From: an uncultured Parabacteroides sp.
Lineage (GTDB): Bacteria; Bacteroidota; Bacteroidia; Bacteroidales; Tannerellaceae
DNA: 55,472 bases
Direction: 5' to 3'
NCBI GenBank assembly: GCA_900541965.1
Contig: UQLN01000032.1
Span: 1-55,472, forward strand
The position numbers and the translations under genes were made by a program. Shown here in pieces: positions 25,707 through 34,963 of the stretch. A model generated the notes under the pieces. The model made no database searches. It saw nothing but the letters and a program-made list of their open reading frames with translations, and was not told the DNA's origin. How positions within the stretch are numbered: the stretch's first letter is position 1; every line of letters starts with the position of its first letter.

Positions 25707-25832
25707 ATGGAGAAATATATATTCTCTATAATAAAAGTCGGAGAAGGGCTGATACTCGGAGCCATACTCTTATTCGTTATTTGGTACATTGTAAAAGATA
25801 TACTGGATATGAGAGATGACGACCGTGATTAG
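25707..25832 (+). CDS. 41-residue single-span membrane protein
   Basis: A short frame 19 bp after the DUF1080 gene begins MEKYIFSIIKVGEGLILGAI, spans the membrane once (about 13-32) and ends in a charged tail (DMRDDDRD). It is collinear with ettA and the DUF1080 gene and could be cotranscribed. No family was recognised. Confidence 0.55.
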   Translation: MEKYIFSIIKVGEGLILGAILLFVIWYIVKDILDMRDDDRD

Positions 25833-26018
25833 CCCTTCTCCATATATAAACACTAATAAGAACCTCCTACCTCTACTGTCTATTTATTATACACCCCTGT
25901 CCAATATTTTGACAACATCTACACCTATAAAATCACATAAACAACTACATAACAACAAATTGCGCACTTTGGCATAATATTTGAATACTAACAGTCATCA
26001 AATATTAAATTTCAAAGA

Positions 26019-28376
26019 ATGAATACAATACTACGTAACTTCTTAAGTATTCTTAGACGGTTTAGGATGGTAGCCTTCCTCAATATAGCAGGTCTTGCTG
26101 TCGCATTTGCCGCATTTATTGTCATTCTGATACAAATAAATTATGAACATAATTTCGACCGCTTCCACCCCACATCAAAACAAATATTCCGGATAAACCT
26201 AAATGAAACAGGTATTTTCTCAGCTTTGTTACCCAGAGGATTGATTGATGATGTCATCAACTCCTCTCCACATATCAAAGCAGGCACATTGCTTACAACC
26301 ATTCTCCCTCCCCTCTATTTCTCCATTACCGAGAATGGAGAGAAGCGGGGCTTTCGTGAAGAAGTACAGACATGCTACCCCTCTTTCATCCAAATATTCG
26401 GATTCACTCTACTTGAAGGTAATCCGGACTGCCTCTCCGACCCGGAAAAGATATTGATACCCGAAAGCCTGTCGCACAAGCTATTTGGAGAACAGTCTGC
26501 CATAGGAAAATCCATCCATGCGGAAGAATCTGTATGGACCAAAGACAGAAAAGATTTCACTGTTGGAGGCGTCTACCGTGACTTCCCCACAAATACACAG
26601 TTAAACAACGTCATCTACATGGCAATAGACGGGTATTCCAAAGGAAACTACAGATCAAGCAGCTATATCGGTTACTTACTGTTGGACGATGCCACTTCCG
26701 CCCAAGATATAGCTACCAATTTCAACGCACATTTCGATTTTTCCAAACTGGGACGTAACAACGAGAAAGGAATCACTCTAGTTCCCCTCACTGACATTTA
26801 TTACAGGGATACAGATATGGATCAATATATCATCCGTTCCGGAAATAAAGAGATAACACTCCTGCTTTTCGGCATTGCGTTACTTATTCTGACCGTTGCC
26901 GTCATCAATTTCACTAATTTCAGTACCGCATTGACTCCGATGCGCATCAAGAGCATCAATATCCAAAAGGTTTTAGGGAGTTTCGATGCCATGCTCCGCT
27001 CAGCCTTACTAGCCGAAGCTGTCTGCATCAGTATGATAGCATGGTTGGGCAGTTTGTTTCTGGTATGGTTTCTAAGTGAAACGGCCTCATTGCCATTTGT
27101 AGACGCAAATCTCAGTTTATTACAAAACTGGCAGGTGGCAGTGTTGTCTGCCGGCGTAGCTGCCGTTACAGGAATCGTAGCAGGGCTTTACCCCTCCTGG
27201 TACGTAACCTCCTTCCCTCCCGCTTTGGTGCTGAAAGGAAACTTTGGACTGTCCCCTACCGGAAGGAAACTACGCACCATTCTTATCGGGATACAGTTTA
27301 TCGTATCCATCGTATTAATCGTAACTGCCGGATTCGTCCGTATCCAGAACCATTATATGCAAAACTATTCATTAGGATTCGACAAAAGCCAGATTGCTAT
27401 TGTAAACCTGAGTGGCGACATCTATAATAAATATCGGGATACATACACCAACCGGCTAAAGGAATTTACAGGTATTAATGATGTAGCATTTTCATTCGAG
27501 AAAGTCGGATCGCTGGATATGTATAATACCAATACCGTCACATATAAAGGAAAAGCAGATTCATATTTTATGATTCTGGTATCTTCCAATTTCCTCAACG
27601 TAATGGGAATTCCTGTAGAAGAAGGATGCAACTTCACTCCTGCCGACGAGGAAACAGAGAATGCCGCTATGATTTTCAACCGAACAGCACACATAAACAA
27701 TCAGATGGCCGAAGGGGATGAATTCGGTTCATGGATTACCGGACGCATAATCGGATTTACCGGAGATGTGAAGCTCACTTCCCTTCGCCAGGGAGAGAAC
27801 AATATAGCTTTTGTTGTAGGGAAAACAGATATTCCATTAACTGTCTCCTATATCCGTCTGAATCAAGGGACCGATACACATGCAGCCGTAAAACATATTA
27901 GAGAAACGCTTGCGGGTATCGATCCCTCCTATCCGTTCGACGTAGAGTTTTATGATACAATATTCAACCAGCTTTACCATAAAGAAGAGAACCTGCGCAG
28001 CCTGATTACCTTATTCAGTCTGTTAGCCATCACCCTCTCGCTGGTAGGCGTATTCGGATTGGTGGTATTCGATACACAATACCGCCGTAAAGAAATAGGT
28101 ATTCGTAAAGTACATGGAGCCACTCTCAAGGAAATACTCGGCATGCTGAACAAGCAATATATCTATATCGTCTTAACCTGTTTTGTTATTGCTGTTCCTC
28201 TAGCTTGGTTCGGTGTCAAAAAATGGCTTGAAAGCTTTGCCTACAAAACACCAATATACTGGTGGGTATTTCTTATAGCCCTGATCATCGTCCTGGCTAT
28301 CACAATCGCCACTGTCACTTTCCAAAGCTGGAGGACAGCCAATACAAACCCGGTAGAGCTGACTTGTGACAATTGA
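26019..28376 (+). CDS. FtsX/MacB-type ABC transporter permease
   Basis: The 785-residue protein has an N-terminal membrane helix (about 17-40) and a MacB-type periplasmic domain (about 45-260). An FtsX block of three helices (about 275-400) is followed by a fourth-helix/second periplasmic region (about 415-650) and a C-terminal FtsX block (about 660-780). The latter contains YRRKEIGIRKVHGATLKEILGMLNKQ. This duplicated layout is typical of Bacteroidetes permeases that act with a separate ATPase in lipoprotein or peptide export or in mechanotransmission. No ATPase gene is adjacent, which is common for this family. Its end lies 7 bp from the end of the convergent dnaB gene. Confidence 0.9.
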   Translation: MNTILRNFLSILRRFRMVAFLNIAGLAVAFAAFIVILIQINYEHNFDRFHPTSKQIFRINLNETGIFSALLPRGLIDDVINSSPHIKAGTLLTTILPPLYFSITENGEKRGFREEVQTCYPSFIQIFGFTLLEGNPDCLSDPEKILIPESLSHKLFGEQSAIGKSIHAEESVWTKDRKDFTVGGVYRDFPTNTQLNNVIYMAIDGYSKGNYRSSSYIGYLLLDDATSAQDIATNFNAHFDFSKLGRNNEKGITLVPLTDIYYRDTDMDQYIIRSGNKEITLLLFGIALLILTVAVINFTNFSTALTPMRIKSINIQKVLGSFDAMLRSALLAEAVCISMIAWLGSLFLVWFLSETASLPFVDANLSLLQNWQVAVLSAGVAAVTGIVAGLYPSWYVTSFPPALVLKGNFGLSPTGRKLRTILIGIQFIVSIVLIVTAGFVRIQNHYMQNYSLGFDKSQIAIVNLSGDIYNKYRDTYTNRLKEFTGINDVAFSFEKVGSLDMYNTNTVTYKGKADSYFMILVSSNFLNVMGIPVEEGCNFTPADEETENAAMIFNRTAHINNQMAEGDEFGSWITGRIIGFTGDVKLTSLRQGENNIAFVVGKTDIPLTVSYIRLNQGTDTHAAVKHIRETLAGIDPSYPFDVEFYDTIFNQLYHKEENLRSLITLFSLLAITLSLVGVFGLVVFDTQYRRKEIGIRKVHGATLKEILGMLNKQYIYIVLTCFVIAVPLAWFGVKKWLESFAYKTPIYWWVFLIALIIVLAITIATVTFQSWRTANTNPVELTCDN

Positions 28377-28383
28377 CAACTGC

Positions 28384-29907
28384 TTAAAATGGGACCTCAT
28401 TATTGCTCCCCTGAGACAGGAAGTCTGCTCCTGCGGGAGGAATGGGAGGTATTTCAGTCATCGGGTTGCCGCTGTTCATGTTTGAGGAGAATTCCCGGAT
28501 GGCGATGTCTTCATCTATATTCATAAACTTGGCAAATTCGCTCTTAAAGCGGAGGCGCACGTCGCCAGTAGCACCGTTACGGTGTTTGGCTATGATGATT
28601 TCAGCCAAACCAATCAATGAGTTTCCCCGTTCGTCTTCCGTTATCTTGTAATATTCAGGGCGATGGATAAAACAAACCATATCTGCATCCTGCTCAATAG
28701 CTCCAGACTCACGTAAGTCAGCCAACTGTGGGCGCTTCCCTTCCACCCCCTGACGACTTTCCACACCACGGTTCAACTGTGACAAAGCGATAATCGGGAT
28801 ATTCAATTCCTTTGCCAGCCCTTTCAACGAACGGGATATGGTACTCACCTCCTGCTCACGGCTACCGAAATTCATACCGCTTGCGTTCATCAACTGGAGG
28901 TAGTCGATAATAATACATTTGACATCATGCTCCCGAACCAGACGACGTGCCTTAGTACGAAGTTCGAATACCGAAAGACTCGGCGTATCATCCACGAAAA
29001 TAGGCGCATCATATAGTTCTTTTATCTTGAAGTCGAGTTGTTCCCATTCATAGCTTTCCAATCGTCCGCTCTTGATTTTCTCGCCCGGTATCTCACATAC
29101 ATTCACAATCAAACGGTTTACCAACTGCACATTGCTCATTTCAAGTGAAAACAAAGCTACTGGCGTATTATGGTTTACCGCCATATTCTTAGCCATAGAA
29201 AGGACGAAAGCCGTCTTACCCATCGCAGGACGGGCCGCTATAATAATAAGGTCGGAGTTCTGCCAACCCGAGGTAATCTTATCCAAACCATCAAAACCGG
29301 TACGAATACCGCTCAGCCCCTCCTTCTGGTTTGCAGCCTTCTGGAGCATCTCCATCGCATCTTTGATAACCGGATTGATTTGCGTCACATCTTTCTTCAC
29401 ATTCCGCTGTGAGATCTCAAACAGTTTCCCCTCAGCTTCCTGCATCAGGTCTTCCACATCGATTGTTTCGTCAAAGGCTTTACCTTGTATCATGGCAGTA
29501 AAGGAAATCAGCTCACGTGCCAGATACTTCTGAGCGATAATACGGGCATGGTATTCGATATGCGCACTACTTGCGACCTTACTGGTAAGTTGTGAAATAT
29601 AGAAAGGGCCTCCTACCTGATCCAGTTCTCCCCGCTTCTTCAACTGCTCCGTAACAGTAAGCATATCCACAGGACGCTGGCTAACAGCCAAATCCACAAT
29701 AGCCGCATAAATCATCTCATGCGCCTTCTCATAGAAACATTCCGGTTTCAATATTTCACTGATAATCGAATAAGCATCTTTCTCCAGCATCAATGCCCCC
29801 AACACAGCTTCTTCCAGTTCGCGTGCCTGCGGTTGCAAGCGACCCATATCAGGCACAACCACTGTCTTCTGCTTTCCTCTTCCTGTATTTCTTGTTCCTT
29901 CTGCCAT
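28384..29907 (-). CDS. dnaB: Replicative DNA helicase
   Basis: DnaB is the hexameric 5'-3' helicase that opens the replication fork. The 507-residue protein has the N-terminal DnaB domain (about 25-130, ARELEEAVLGALMLEKDAY) and the RecA-like C-terminal domain. Walker A is ARPAMGKTA (about 226), Walker B is CIIIDYLQLM, and the H4 motif is ALSQLNRGVESR. The arginine-finger region reads DLRESGAIEQDADMVCFIHR. It is full length without intein. The acidic C-terminal tail ending SQGSNNEVPF is usual. It is convergent with the ABC permease, and the gap upstream (29908-30290) holds no gene and nothing I recognise. Confidence 0.97.
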   Translation of the reverse strand: MAEGTRNTGRGKQKTVVVPDMGRLQPQARELEEAVLGALMLEKDAYSIISEILKPECFYEKAHEMIYAAIVDLAVSQRPVDMLTVTEQLKKRGELDQVGGPFYISQLTSKVASSAHIEYHARIIAQKYLARELISFTAMIQGKAFDETIDVEDLMQEAEGKLFEISQRNVKKDVTQINPVIKDAMEMLQKAANQKEGLSGIRTGFDGLDKITSGWQNSDLIIIAARPAMGKTAFVLSMAKNMAVNHNTPVALFSLEMSNVQLVNRLIVNVCEIPGEKIKSGRLESYEWEQLDFKIKELYDAPIFVDDTPSLSVFELRTKARRLVREHDVKCIIIDYLQLMNASGMNFGSREQEVSTISRSLKGLAKELNIPIIALSQLNRGVESRQGVEGKRPQLADLRESGAIEQDADMVCFIHRPEYYKITEDERGNSLIGLAEIIIAKHRNGATGDVRLRFKSEFAKFMNIDEDIAIREFSSNMNSGNPMTEIPPIPPAGADFLSQGSNNEVPF

Positions 29908-30290
29908 CTTCTTTTAATAATATCGGACACCAAAATTACAACAAAACACTGGATTAATCGAATGAAATCTGAAGAATAACGTAACTTAAATTGAATATGA
30001 GGCAGTTAAGATACAACCAGACAAATACTGAATGCAGTCGATTTTGTTATTGATACACTGGAAAACTTCAGTATATCCACAACTCAGATACAAAAAAGTA
30101 AAAATATAGTCATATTCCATTGAATATTAAACAAAAAGCATCTTACATTGAAGAATCACCCTCTGCTTTTTATAATTTTATTCGAAGATAAACGAATTCA
30201 AGTGTGATTTTTTCGGTATATTATGTTATCAATATAGTAAAGTGACACAAAAGAATTCATTTTATTCTAAAAATTGCAAGACATGTAGGT

Positions 30291-30791
30291 ATGATAAAAA
30301 ACATCAAAGAACAATTTCTTGATGTGTTAGAAAAACACATCAGGATTATAATTAAAATATCAGGAGCGTATGCTTATAACCACGAAGATAGAAAAGATTT
30401 AATACAAGATATTATACTTGAGCTATGGAAATCTTTTGAACACTTTGATGGAAGCTGTAAAATCTCCACATGGATATATAGGATCTCCCTTAATATATCT
30501 ATGAACTATAAACGAAAGAGAAGTAATGTTTTCATGTTTACATCTCTTGACGATTTCAAAGAATACGAAATCACCTCATGGATTGGAGACTATGGTGCTT
30601 TTTCGCAATTAGATATATTGTATAACTGTATTGAAAAACTGAGCAAAATAAACAAAGCAATCATATTGCTTTATTTAGACGGTAATTCACACGAAGAAAT
30701 CTCTGAGATCACAGGCATCTCTAAAACAAATGTAGGAACTAAAATAAGCCGTATTAAAGAAGAATTAAAAAAAATCACACTAAAAAAATAA
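30291..30791 (+). CDS. ECF RNA polymerase sigma factor
   Basis: The 166-residue protein has region 2 (about 8-75) with DRKDLIQDIILELWKSFEHFD and TWIYRISLNISMNYKRK. Region 4 (about 108-160) contains AIILLYLDGNSHEEISEITGISKTNVGTKISRIKEEL. It is a RpoE-like extracytoplasmic-function sigma factor. The 4-nt gap to a membrane protein of unusual type suggests sigma/anti-sigma pairing. The gene is markedly A-rich with many AAA/ATA codons compared with the neighbouring dnaB and corA, so the pair may be a recent acquisition. The target promoters are unknown. Confidence 0.88.
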   Translation: MIKNIKEQFLDVLEKHIRIIIKISGAYAYNHEDRKDLIQDIILELWKSFEHFDGSCKISTWIYRISLNISMNYKRKRSNVFMFTSLDDFKEYEITSWIGDYGAFSQLDILYNCIEKLSKINKAIILLYLDGNSHEEISEITGISKTNVGTKISRIKEELKKITLKK

Positions 30792-30795
30792 AATT

Positions 30796-31395
30796 ATGGA
30801 ATTAGCAGAATTAGAAAATATCATCAAAGGGTATGATAAAAAAATAAACGAAAGTATTGATCTCAACAGAGATGTACTCAAAAGGATCTTAAGAAATAAT
30901 CCCAATAAGCACATGCGAATAGAACGCTTAAAGGCTTTGTATCAATTATGGTCTCCTTTGCTACTGCCGTTTTTGATAGCAATAATCATAGAAGTTATGA
31001 ATATTAGGATTAGTTTTACATCAAACTTCTATATTGGGATAGGATTATTTATACCAGTATTCTTGTTTGTGTGGAGTTTGAATATTAAACATTATCTACT
31101 AATACGCAAAGTAAACTTTTCCATTCCAACCATACTTATAAAAAAACAAATTGCAGAATTGGAACGATATTGTATTTGGATGACAAAGATTCGTAACATA
31201 CTTATGCCACTTCTAATAATAGGTATGTTACTTATATTTGTTCCTCAATGTACATATTATACAGAGTTTATCATATTGGTTATACTCGCAATCTTAGTTT
31301 GTATAGTATCCTCATTTTATAGAAACCACTCCATTAGAGAGCGCTATAAAATATTAAAAGAAGAAATTGAAGAAATTGAAGCTTTGGAGAAATAA
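30796..31395 (+). CDS. Four-helix membrane protein, likely partner of the ECF sigma factor
   Basis: The 199-residue protein starts with a soluble acidic/basic segment (1-50, ENIIKGYDKKINESIDLN), a size and position suited to binding a sigma factor. Four hydrophobic segments follow (about 53-70, 77-95, 135-150, 155-175), and a charged coiled tail ends it (EEIEEIEALEK). It lacks a zinc-binding or FecR motif. Its place, 4 nt behind an ECF sigma gene, is the main reason to propose an anti-sigma role. Composition is AT-rich like its partner. A 11-bp stem terminator follows. Confidence 0.7.
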   Translation: MELAELENIIKGYDKKINESIDLNRDVLKRILRNNPNKHMRIERLKALYQLWSPLLLPFLIAIIIEVMNIRISFTSNFYIGIGLFIPVFLFVWSLNIKHYLLIRKVNFSIPTILIKKQIAELERYCIWMTKIRNILMPLLIIGMLLIFVPQCTYYTEFIILVILAILVCIVSSFYRNHSIRERYKILKEEIEEIEALEK

Positions 31396-31398
31396 ATA

Positions 31399-31434
31399 GA
31401 ATAGGGTATAATTCAAAAGAAAAATACCCTATTC
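31399..31434 (+). terminator. Stem-loop after the sigma/anti-sigma pair
   Basis: GAATAGGGTAT (31399) pairs perfectly with ATACCCTATTC (31424). The loop is 14 nt and the T run weak. The following stretch to 31639 contains no gene. Confidence 0.6.
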
Positions 31435-31639
31435 CACATTCTTTGTTGTAAACCTGTTACTAAGAAATAATCAGAAATGTTTTAATAGCTCTTCAATTGT
31501 GTGTTTTCTCTAACATTGTTTTTATACATTTATGGTCAATGAAGAGAGTTGTTTTAAAGTCATTACCTCAAATTTCTTTTATTTAAGTCAGCTTTTCTTC
31601 TAAAATTACAATAATATTTTTACTTTCCGTAAAAAATCC

Positions 31640-31647
31640 TACCTTTG
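31640..31647 (+). promoter_or_regulatory. -7 box of the corA transcript
   Basis: TACCTTTG matches TAnnTTTG. It predicts a start near 31654 and a leader of about 130 nt before corA. Confidence 0.7.
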
Positions 31648-31674
31648 CAGCCGTAAAAAGTAATTACCTAAATT

Positions 31675-31781
31675 ATGGACGACAGTATTCCGCGAGAAAC
31701 GAAAACAGCAAGTATTAACTGACGTCGCAGGGGTCCGCAAGATGCCTCCTGCCGCGTTACAAACAACGAAAGGAGGCAATA
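31675..31781 (+). promoter_or_regulatory. corA leader: 15-codon ORF and Shine-Dalgarno-sequestering hairpin
   Basis: A short ORF (31675-31722, MDDSIPRETKTASIN) is followed by GCAGGGG (31727). Then comes TGCCTCCT (31743-31750), which is complementary over 8 bp to AGGAGGCA (31771-31778), the ribosome-binding site of corA. The upstream GCAGG can instead pair with CCTGC (31748-31752). The two stems exclude each other, the usual logic of an on/off translational switch. The leader peptide begins M-D-D and holds a proline, reminiscent of acidic/proline leaders that sense low magnesium. A full AAAGGAGG is itself rare in Bacteroidetes. Confidence 0.6.
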
Positions 31782-32708
31782 ATGAAAACTTTTCTTTATT
31801 GTGAAGCCGGCTTTGTAGAAAAAAACGAGTGGCTTCCCAACAGTTGGGTAAATGTAGAATGCCCTACACCCGAAGAACTCCATTATTTAACCGAGCACTT
31901 TGATGTACCCAAATCATTTTTGGATGATATAGCCGATACAGACGAACGCCCACGTATCGAATATGAGGGCAACTGGCTGCTTACAATCATCCGTATTCCC
32001 TTATACACACACAATAGCGACACCCCTTTCGGGACGGTGCCGATGGGGATTATGACAAACAACGACATTATTATTTCTGTCTGTTACCATAAGACCGAAC
32101 TAATAGCAGACTTCATCCGGTACACACGTAGAAAGGAAGTCGTGGTCCGTCATAAATATGACTTGATATTGCGCCTGATTCATTCCTCGGCAGTCTGGTT
32201 CCTGAAATACCTGAAACAAATCAACAATGAAGTGGCACGTGCCGAAAAGGAACTGGAAAGAAGTATCCGCAACGAAGATTTGATGCGCCTGATGAAGCTG
32301 GAAAAGAGCCTCGTTTACTTCAACACTTCCATCCGTGGCAACGAAGTGATGCTCACTAAGCTGCAAAGCATTTTCCAAGAACCCATGTACATGGATAAAG
32401 AACTGCTGGAAGACGTAGAGACTGAGTTGAAACAGGCACACCTCACGGTAAATATCTACAGTGATATCCTCACCGGTACAATGGATGCTTTTGCTTCCGT
32501 TATATCCAACAACGTGAACACCATTATGAAGCGTATGACATCCATCTCCATTATCCTGATGGTACCCACGCTAATAGCCAGTTTCTACGGCATGAACGTA
32601 CCTATCTATGGAGAAAACATGCCTCACGGATTCGTGATTATCATAATGTTCTCCATCATGCTCTCGGCTCTTGCCTTCTTTATCTTCAGGAAGATAAAAT
32701 GGTTTTAA
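31782..32708 (+). CDS. corA: CorA-family magnesium/divalent cation channel
   Basis: CorA forms pentameric inner-membrane channels for Mg2+ (also Co2+ and Ni2+). The 308-residue protein has a large acidic/alpha-beta cytoplasmic domain (about 1-245) with the long stalk helix. Two C-terminal transmembrane helices (about 248-268 and 280-300) are separated by the signature YGMNVP (about 269-274). The periplasmic loop is YGENMPHG rather than the classical MPEL, which is common in Bacteroidetes members. The start has an unusually strong AAAGGAGG ribosome-binding site 5 nt upstream. It is a single-gene unit with its own leader and terminator. Confidence 0.95.
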   Translation: MKTFLYCEAGFVEKNEWLPNSWVNVECPTPEELHYLTEHFDVPKSFLDDIADTDERPRIEYEGNWLLTIIRIPLYTHNSDTPFGTVPMGIMTNNDIIISVCYHKTELIADFIRYTRRKEVVVRHKYDLILRLIHSSAVWFLKYLKQINNEVARAEKELERSIRNEDLMRLMKLEKSLVYFNTSIRGNEVMLTKLQSIFQEPMYMDKELLEDVETELKQAHLTVNIYSDILTGTMDAFASVISNNVNTIMKRMTSISIILMVPTLIASFYGMNVPIYGENMPHGFVIIIMFSIMLSALAFFIFRKIKWF

Positions 32709-32740
32709 AATTCACTTAGTTTTTACTGGAATGACGTAAC

Positions 32741-32776
32741 AAAGCCGCTTTACCTTCACAGGCGAAGCGGCTTTTT
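32741..32776 (+). terminator. Intrinsic terminator of corA
   Basis: A perfect 10-bp stem (AAAGCCGCTT with AAGCGGCTTT) is followed by a T run. Between here and 33029 there is no gene. TGTGGAAT is repeated at 32966-32998 with CCACAC after it, a minor local repeat. Confidence 0.9.
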
Positions 32777-33029
32777 AATCGATAAGCTTTTTCTAATCAA
32801 ATATCTAATCAGAAAACAATATCTTGGGAAGGATAATATCTAATTCAGACAATAAAGAACAAAGGGTATGCCAAAAGATAAAAACAGAAACAGCACTCCA
32901 GGATTAAAACGCTAATATACAACAATTTTCACAACAATAGTCAAACAATTTCACCTGACACAGAAGTGTGGAATTGTGGAACACAGTGTGGAATTATGTG
33001 TATTTTTTCCACACTACACCTTAAAAAGA

Positions 33030-33072
33030 AAAACCTCTCCATTACCCCATATAGAGGTTGGAGAGGTTTTTT
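33030..33072. terminator. Bidirectional terminator at the end of the minus-strand operon
   Basis: An 11-bp stem (AAAACCTCTCC with GGAGAGGTTTT) with a 19-nt loop is T-rich on either strand. It lies 60 bp past the last gene of the large minus-strand cluster. Confidence 0.88.
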
Positions 33073-33132
33073 ATACGGATTATTCCATTTCTTGCTTCCC
33101 GGATGAATCCGGTTGCTTCGGAAACGGAAATA

Positions 33133-34017
33133 TCAAATCGGGCTAATCGCAGAAATCATACCGAACTTTTCGTTATCGTTAAGACTCCAGACAACGCGGC
33201 CATTGCCGTCAATCTCTAATAACTGGGGACTATTGGCATCCTTCGCATTTTTGTCGTGCCCCTGCCAGTTACAGATATATAATCCTTCGCCATAGGCTGG
33301 CAACAATTGTGCAACAAAGAACAAACGGGCACCCTTGATATCGTTTTCACCATACCGGCGGGCTACCTCGCCATTATCAAGGTTTACTTCAAGTAGTGAA
33401 TGGCCGTCGCCACAAGCTACCCAGTAGTTACCATTGCTCAAGGCATATGTACTGAACGGTGTACCTTCCAGCTTCGTTGCTTTAAGCAATTTTCCATCCT
33501 GAGACACCTCACGTACATCGGAAGTGGCAAAGAGAGGAATCAGGTAATTGCCACGCTCATTTTTGTTTACCTGGCGGAACTGAGCGTGAGGCTGTTCGAT
33601 GCCTGTCTCATATTCCGTACGGGAAAGAATATCCCCCTTCGGGCTTACTTCCATGATAACTGCCGGATGCCCCACCCATGCCAACAGGTAATTGCCATTA
33701 GGCAGTACACGTGCCGTCTGCATCTCACATGTATCGGGAGCAGGGATGTTCCACACTTCCTGATGTTCACGAGTGATGACCTTAGCCCCCCGTGCATACG
33801 AGAATAGAATATTGCCATCCGGAGTAGCTGCTACAGAATTACATTCCCAACCCTTTTCAAGCGGATGCTCCCACTCTATCTCCTTTGTATTTTTGTTTAT
33901 AATTACAATTTTATCCCAGCCGGAGCCACCCAACAGAAGCTTCTGTGCCTTCTTCTGGCAGGATGTGGCAGAGAAAAGGAAAAGGGCGGAACACAAAAGC
34001 GCGAATATCTTCTTCAT
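33133..34017 (-). CDS. Beta-propeller lipoprotein (PQQ/arylsulfotransferase-like)
   Basis: The 294-residue protein has a lipoprotein signal (MKKIFALLCSALFLFSATSC) and then a string of four-stranded propeller blades. These contain repeats such as TPDGNILFSYARG, LPNGNYLLAWVGHP, ERGNYLIPLFATSD, LSNGNYWVACGDGHS and IDGNGRVVWSLNDNEK. D/N-G-N-x-L signatures are typical of PQQ-like or arylsulfotransferase-type propellers. No catalytic His cluster or PQQ ligands are evident, so a binding role at the periplasmic face or cell surface is likely. It starts 6 nt after the LsrF-like gene and is last in the operon. Confidence 0.78.
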   Translation of the reverse strand: MKKIFALLCSALFLFSATSCQKKAQKLLLGGSGWDKIVIINKNTKEIEWEHPLEKGWECNSVAATPDGNILFSYARGAKVITREHQEVWNIPAPDTCEMQTARVLPNGNYLLAWVGHPAVIMEVSPKGDILSRTEYETGIEQPHAQFRQVNKNERGNYLIPLFATSDVREVSQDGKLLKATKLEGTPFSTYALSNGNYWVACGDGHSLLEVNLDNGEVARRYGENDIKGARLFFVAQLLPAYGEGLYICNWQGHDKNAKDANSPQLLEIDGNGRVVWSLNDNEKFGMISAISPI

Positions 34018-34023
34018 GCTTAT

Positions 34024-34896
34024 TTATTTTGAAATATCAAGGAACATTTCATAGCCCTTTTCAGGAGTCAGCCCATCATGCACAACTGCATGTACAGCCT
34101 GAATCATGGCAGCAGGAGATTCGCTCTGGAATACATTACGGCCCATATCCACACCGGCAGCACCATCGTTTATCGCCTTATAACAAAGTTCGAGGGCTTC
34201 TTTCTCCGGAAGTTTCTTTCCTCCGGCAATAACTACGGGAACAGAACATGCGGCAGCCACTTTTTCAAAGCCTTCGCAATAGTACGTCTTTACGATATTT
34301 GCACCATTCTCGGCACAGATACGGGAAGCCAGACCGAAATAACGAGCATCGCGTGCCATCTGTTTACCGACAGCAGTCACACCCATTACGGGGATATTAT
34401 AACGGCTTGCCTTGTCTACAGCCTTGAACAGGTTAGCTACGGTTTTAGCTTCATGCGCTTCGTCACCGATAGCAAGCATGACAGCCATAGCGGATACGTT
34501 CATACGGATGGCATCTTCGATATCAATCAATACATTGTCGTTCAGCTCTGTCAGGATAGAGGTACCAGCATCGGAACGCAAGCAGATTGGAGTTTTTGTA
34601 TTTGCCGGGATAACAGATTGCAGGATACCGCGTGTACACATCAGGCAGTCGGCATACTCCATCAAGGGAACAATTGTGAGGTCGATACGTTCCAGACCGG
34701 AGGTAGGCCCCATGATGAAACCATGGTCGCAAGCTAACATCACCGACTTGCCTGTTTTCGGATTGAAGATACGGGAAAGGCGGTCTTTCAAGCCCCAGGG
34801 AGCATTCTCTGCACCTTTCACGTGGAATGTTTGTTGTTGGGAAGCTACGCCTAAACCGAAGTTGGCACCTTCTCTCAAATCATCTAAATCTGCCAT
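34024..34896 (-). CDS. LsrF-like class I aldolase/thiolase (FbaB/DhnA family)
   Basis: E. coli LsrF, which acts in AI-2 breakdown, is a thiolase that splits 3-hydroxy-2,4-pentanedione-5-phosphate with CoA into DHAP and acetyl-CoA. This 290-residue protein is strongly LsrF-like from end to end. Similar segments are MADLDDLREG, RLSRIFNPKTGKSVMLACDHG, GPTSGLERIDL, ADCLMCTRGIL, GANIVKTYYCEGFEKV (Schiff-base Lys), PVVIAGGKKLPEKEALEL and GAAGVDMGRNVFQSE. The position next to a DhaK/DhaL pair, instead of lsrK/lsrG, is unusual. The substrate is therefore more likely some other phosphorylated ketose or diketone yielding DHAP. It is cytoplasmic. Confidence 0.88.
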   Translation of the reverse strand: MADLDDLREGANFGLGVASQQQTFHVKGAENAPWGLKDRLSRIFNPKTGKSVMLACDHGFIMGPTSGLERIDLTIVPLMEYADCLMCTRGILQSVIPANTKTPICLRSDAGTSILTELNDNVLIDIEDAIRMNVSAMAVMLAIGDEAHEAKTVANLFKAVDKASRYNIPVMGVTAVGKQMARDARYFGLASRICAENGANIVKTYYCEGFEKVAAACSVPVVIAGGKKLPEKEALELCYKAINDGAAGVDMGRNVFQSESPAAMIQAVHAVVHDGLTPEKGYEMFLDISK

Positions 34897-34914
34897 TTGT
34901 TTATTTCTTTTTTA

Positions 34915-34945
34915 ACGGAGAACGGAACATCTGTTCCGCCTCCGT
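34915..34945 (-). promoter_or_regulatory. Intercistronic hairpin between dhaL-like and lsrF-like genes
   Basis: ACGGAG...GGAAC pairs with GTTCC...CTCCGT around a 4-nt loop. No T run follows, so mRNA processing or stabilisation is more likely than termination. Confidence 0.55.
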
Positions 34946-34963
34946 GATTAAACCTTTATTTTT

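Noticed and set aside
26019..28376. Complete ABC exporter operon
   Set aside because: Only the permease is present; no ATPase or periplasmic adaptor gene adjoins it.
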